A program made the position numbers and the translations under genes. Source: Akkermansiaceae bacterium (lineage in GTDB: Bacteria > Verrucomicrobiota > Verrucomicrobiia > Verrucomicrobiales > Akkermansiaceae). Taken from it: a stretch of 36,906 nucleotides of DNA. A model generated the notes under the pieces. That model saw only the letters and a program-made list of their open reading frames with translations, was not told the origin of the DNA and made no database searches. Numbering within the stretch: position 1 is the stretch's first letter; the number at the start of each line of letters is the position of its first letter. The stretch covers positions 1 through 36,906 of the forward strand of contig CAISTY010000070.1 in assembly GCA_903888515.1 (NCBI GenBank), read 5' to 3'. This document shows, in pieces, positions 34,610 through 36,906 of the stretch.

Positions 34610-35827
34610 ATGTCAAAGGTGGCGCGCTACCGCCGGGAGCGCATGCCGAAGGAATGGGAACGGACCGACCAAGAACAAACAGTCGGCGAATCCCGGCATC
34701 AAGCGTTCTCCCTGTTTGGCATGCGGCCTGCGTCGAGGCCGCGCTACCTTCACGTAACACGAACCGACATCATCGACAATGACAACGTGCCGCACGAAGA
34801 ACTTTCCGCTTCCCTCCCGGCCGCCGATCCGCTATCAGCCATTCAAGCAATGACCGCCGTCTTGTCAGTACCTGAACCAACACTTGAACCGCCAGAATGC
34901 GGTGGCAGGGACCCCGGCGATGGCGACTCCGACCCCGGTTGTGGGTCGCTTCGGCGTCCGACGCGTCCCAGGGCTCCGGGACCCCGGAATACCGGTAACA
35001 GACTGACCCGCAAACAGTTAGGTAAAGATCGTCCTAACTGGAAAATGAACCATGTAGCTGACTACGGTTACAGATATATGGATCCGCTCACCGGCCGCTG
35101 GCCATCCAGGGATCCGATTGGGGAAAAGGGCGGGATGAACTTGTATGGTTTCGTGGGGAATGATGGGTTGGATAAGTGGGATTTTTTAGGCAGAGAGCCT
35201 GCACAAGACAAGCATGTACCAGCGCCAGATGAAGCCACTCAAAAAAAGGAAGCGGACGACATCGGCAATAAGCTTGGCGGCCTATGCAGCAATGAAAAAT
35301 GTCTTGATAGGTGTTCCAAATGTACAGTGGATGACTGTAAGAAAGAAGCGAAAGTGATCGCTGAAGCATATGTAAAGCGTGTTTACGCATTACGCAAGGG
35401 GACCCCGAGACCGCCTCATGACCCGACTAGCGATATTCAGTTTGGTTGGTTGTGCTATGAGTGGACAGGACTGACCATGAGAGCTTTCGAAGGCTTAGAT
35501 CTAAAATGCTGGAAGATAACATGGGTTGGAGCTTATGGAAACGTCCCACATGGTAATCCGCCGCAGCAGGTATACCACAATTATATTTTCGCATCACTTG
35601 GCTCACCATCATCCTATCGAGGACCCCGTAAGGATTGCGGCAAGATCCTGGATCCGTGGAAGAATGGAAGCCCTGACGTCTACGATGCTGAAGATGATGG
35701 CCCTCGTGATCACAGGTGGAACTACATTCATAGGCCTTATAATATGGGTCAGCGGTGGGATGGTAATGCTTGGGTTAATGAACCATATTCTCCAACCATC
35801 CCCCCGGAATCGGATGTCCCTAAATAA
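34610..35827 (+). CDS. RHS-core protein with Cys-His-Asp toxin-like tip (polymorphic toxin 2)
   Basis: The frame is open from 34610 (405 residues). The first ~145 residues are Pro/Arg-rich and GC-rich, probably junction sequence; the true start may be ATG 35045. From there [20 protein letters not shown] and [18 protein letters not shown] are the RHS-associated core. The tip (about 200-405) has Cys-rich [18 protein letters not shown], then [17 protein letters not shown] (Cys282), [13 protein letters not shown] (His323) and KILDPWKNG (Asp348), an order matching papain-like or transglutaminase-like cysteine proteases. No signal peptide is visible, unlike toxin 1. It may be a displaced RHS tip stored for recombination. 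A candidate immunity gene follows 26 bp later. Confidence 0.7.
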   Translation: MSKVARYRRERMPKEWERTDQEQTVGESRHQAFSLFGMRPASRPRYLHVTRTDIIDNDNVPHEELSASLPAADPLSAIQAMTAVLSVPEPTLEPPECGGRDPGDGDSDPGCGSLRRPTRPRAPGPRNTGNRLTRKQLGKDRPNWKMNHVADYGYRYMDPLTGRWPSRDPIGEKGGMNLYGFVGNDGLDKWDFLGREPAQDKHVPAPDEATQKKEADDIGNKLGGLCSNEKCLDRCSKCTVDDCKKEAKVIAEAYVKRVYALRKGTPRPPHDPTSDIQFGWLCYEWTGLTMRAFEGLDLKCWKITWVGAYGNVPHGNPPQQVYHNYIFASLGSPSSYRGPRKDCGKILDPWKNGSPDVYDAEDDGPRDHRWNYIHRPYNMGQRWDGNAWVNEPYSPTIPPESDVPK

Positions 35828-35853
35828 TTGGTATCTAGCAATACATAACGCAC

Positions 35854-36198
35854 ATGATGAAATTATTTCTATTGGCACGTAATCAATTTTGGGAATTCCT
35901 AATTCTGGCGATTTTAGGATTTATCCTGTTACTCGGGTGCAAAAAGAATCCAAATCAAGGTATCAAGCATCCTGTGGTTTCCATCAAGAGATATCCTCAT
36001 GATAATATGGTTGGTAAAAAGATGGATGCTCTTATTGCCGAATTCGGATTACCGGATGGGATTTATCCTAGGTCGAATTTTCAAGTAATCTGGCAGGGTC
36101 CAGATGCCACGGTGGCTTTGAATTACCTGAAGTATAATGAGCGCGTTTTTGTCAGCTCTGATTGCACAATCGTTTGTGTCTCACCAATAATTAAATAG
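35854..36198 (+). CDS. Lipoprotein, candidate immunity protein for toxin 2
   Basis: A 114-residue protein. The N-terminal hydrophobic segment FWEFLILAILGFILLLGC with Cys at about residue 29 is a lipoprotein signal (L-L-G-C), so the product is probably lipid-anchored on the outer side of the inner membrane or on the outer membrane. The mature part is small and soluble (MVGKKMDALIAEFGLPDG, then a beta-rich end), recalling SmpA/BamE-type modules. It follows the papain-like toxin by 26 bp, in the same AT-rich composition. A periplasm-facing immunity protein would fit a toxin acting in the periplasm (inference). Confidence 0.6.
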   Translation: MMKLFLLARNQFWEFLILAILGFILLLGCKKNPNQGIKHPVVSIKRYPHDNMVGKKMDALIAEFGLPDGIYPRSNFQVIWQGPDATVALNYLKYNERVFVSSDCTIVCVSPIIK

Positions 36199-36649
36199 AT
36201 GGTAATCTTGCTGCCAAAACCTCCAGGAATGTTTGGGGCCAGTAGTATCAGATTCAATCAAGAGTTATTTTAAATTTCTTTTGAGGCTGGTTTTTGGGCA
36301 CGGTGAGCCGGGCCAGGGCGCGAGGGCTTTTTGGCCGGGTGAGGTTCTGGGCCTGCGTGGCGTGCTGGCTGTGAGAGTGACAAGGCCGAACCTCAATCGA
36401 TTGCGGCTCACGGCTTTGAGGGCGGCAGCGCGACGCTCACAGGGGGGTATTCCTTTGGTTTATCCTTCTTCCCTGAATCAAAGTAAGCGGTCACTGGCAG
36501 GCCACTAGCTGGACGACGGTGGTTCCGGCGGCGGTGGCCGGTTGCCAGCGGGAGGGCAGCATGACGCCGAGGTCGTCCCGGTTGGTCATGGCCGGAACGG
36601 TCGGAGGCGCGGGCTTGACAGGGCATGTCCGGGATGCCATGTTTCGTGC
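36199..36649. other. Gene-poor segment after the second toxin cassette
   Basis: Composition changes back to GC-rich near 36290. No intact gene is supported. On the minus strand two overlapping frames (about 36626-36408) give TNRDDLGVMLPSRWQPATAA and, after a shift, FDSGKKDKPKEYPPVSVALP with a stop at 36408. They may be one decayed frame. I see no terminator. Confidence 0.3.
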
Positions 36650-36844
36650 GTGAAAGTGAAGACGGTCAGCTTCGAGAAGATGCAACGCGACAAGCGCAGG
36701 GCGCGGTTGCGGGACGAGCGCCGTCTGGCCCGCGGCGAGGTGACGCCGGAGCAGCTCGAGGAAGAGAATTCACTCGTGCTGATGAACGCTAAAATCACCA
36801 TCCCCGATTTCTGCCAAACCTTGGAACGCTATTACGGCAAATGA
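36650..36844 (+). CDS. Small charged protein coupled to the next gene
   Basis: From GTG 36650 the 64-residue product begins VKVKTVSFEKMQRDKRRARL, rich in Arg/Lys/Glu and helical, and ends IPDFCQTLERYYGK. The stop overlaps the ATG of the following gene by 4 bp. Size, charge and coupling recall an antitoxin or small regulatory partner, but I do not recognise the family. The frame is open further upstream (from 36542), where the sequence is low in coding character. Confidence 0.55.
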   Translation: MKVKTVSFEKMQRDKRRARLRDERRLARGEVTPEQLEEENSLVLMNAKITIPDFCQTLERYYGK

Positions 36845-36906
36845 ATCCGGAGAGGGAATCTCCTCTGGAGTCGGAGATTGGTGAATTTGCGGAAATATTG
36901 AGGCCC
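36841..36906 (+). CDS. Start of an unidentified gene, cut by the window edge
   Basis: ATG 36841 overlaps the preceding stop (atga) and the frame runs to the window end: MNPERESPLESEIGEFAEIL and two more residues. An acidic helical start like this is common in small nucleotidyltransferases, but 22 residues are too few to assign a family. Confidence 0.45.
   Translation, partial: MNPERESPLESEIGEFAEILRP

Overview
The window looks like a chromosomal stretch from a member of the Verrucomicrobiota, probably a Verrucomicrobiales-type organism. This is inferred from gene content and style: Tat-tagged Gfo/Idh/MocA oxidoreductases, secreted proteins with thrombospondin-3-like tails, RHS-core fragments, sulfotransferases and a REP-associated transposase, in a fairly GC-rich background with weak Shine-Dalgarno sites. 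No rRNA, tRNA or CRISPR array is visible.

Left part (1-9.5 kb): after a REP-type transposase cut by the window edge comes a cell-surface glycan region. On the plus strand lie an ELM1-like putative glycosyltransferase, a P-loop NTPase, an unrecognised 514-residue protein overlapping it, and an SGNH hydrolase. Converging on these is a tight minus-strand operon of five genes: LpxL-like acyltransferase with an extra C-terminal domain, GT4 glycosyltransferase, sulfotransferase, second ELM1-like protein, second sulfotransferase. Together they could build, sulfate and acylate a surface glycolipid or polysaccharide.

Middle part (9.5-26.6 kb): housekeeping genes (endonuclease III, MnmG, cytidine deaminase, pyruvate dehydrogenase E1 alpha, E1 beta and E2). 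Two small Cys-rich lipoproteins sit between the E1 and E2 genes, bracketed by two terminator hairpins. A glycan-degradation group follows: a Tat-exported oxidoreductase and a secreted glycoside hydrolase with two F5/8C domains. Then come a 36-bp palindromic tandem repeat, a secreted subtilase, a frameshifted relic, a second oxidoreductase and a Tat-tagged FkbM-type methyltransferase.

Right part (26.6-36.9 kb): an accessory region. It holds katG behind two inverted repeats, relics of toxin-antitoxin modules (MazE-like stub; UPF0175 antitoxin with truncated PIN toxin), a secreted DUF2961 protein, and an AT-richer block of polymorphic-toxin type. That block has an STN-like secreted protein, a transglutaminase-like protein, and two 'orphan' RHS-core proteins with different C-terminal domains, each followed by a candidate immunity gene. 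The right edge has a small gene overlapping the start of another. The bias for TTAG to occur as GTTAG, strong in the first 26 kb, fades here, which fits horizontal acquisition.

The most promising undescribed biology is the pair of short RHS-tip toxin/immunity cassettes with their exported partner genes. Next are the sulfated-glycan cluster and the micro-lipoproteins inside the pdh locus.
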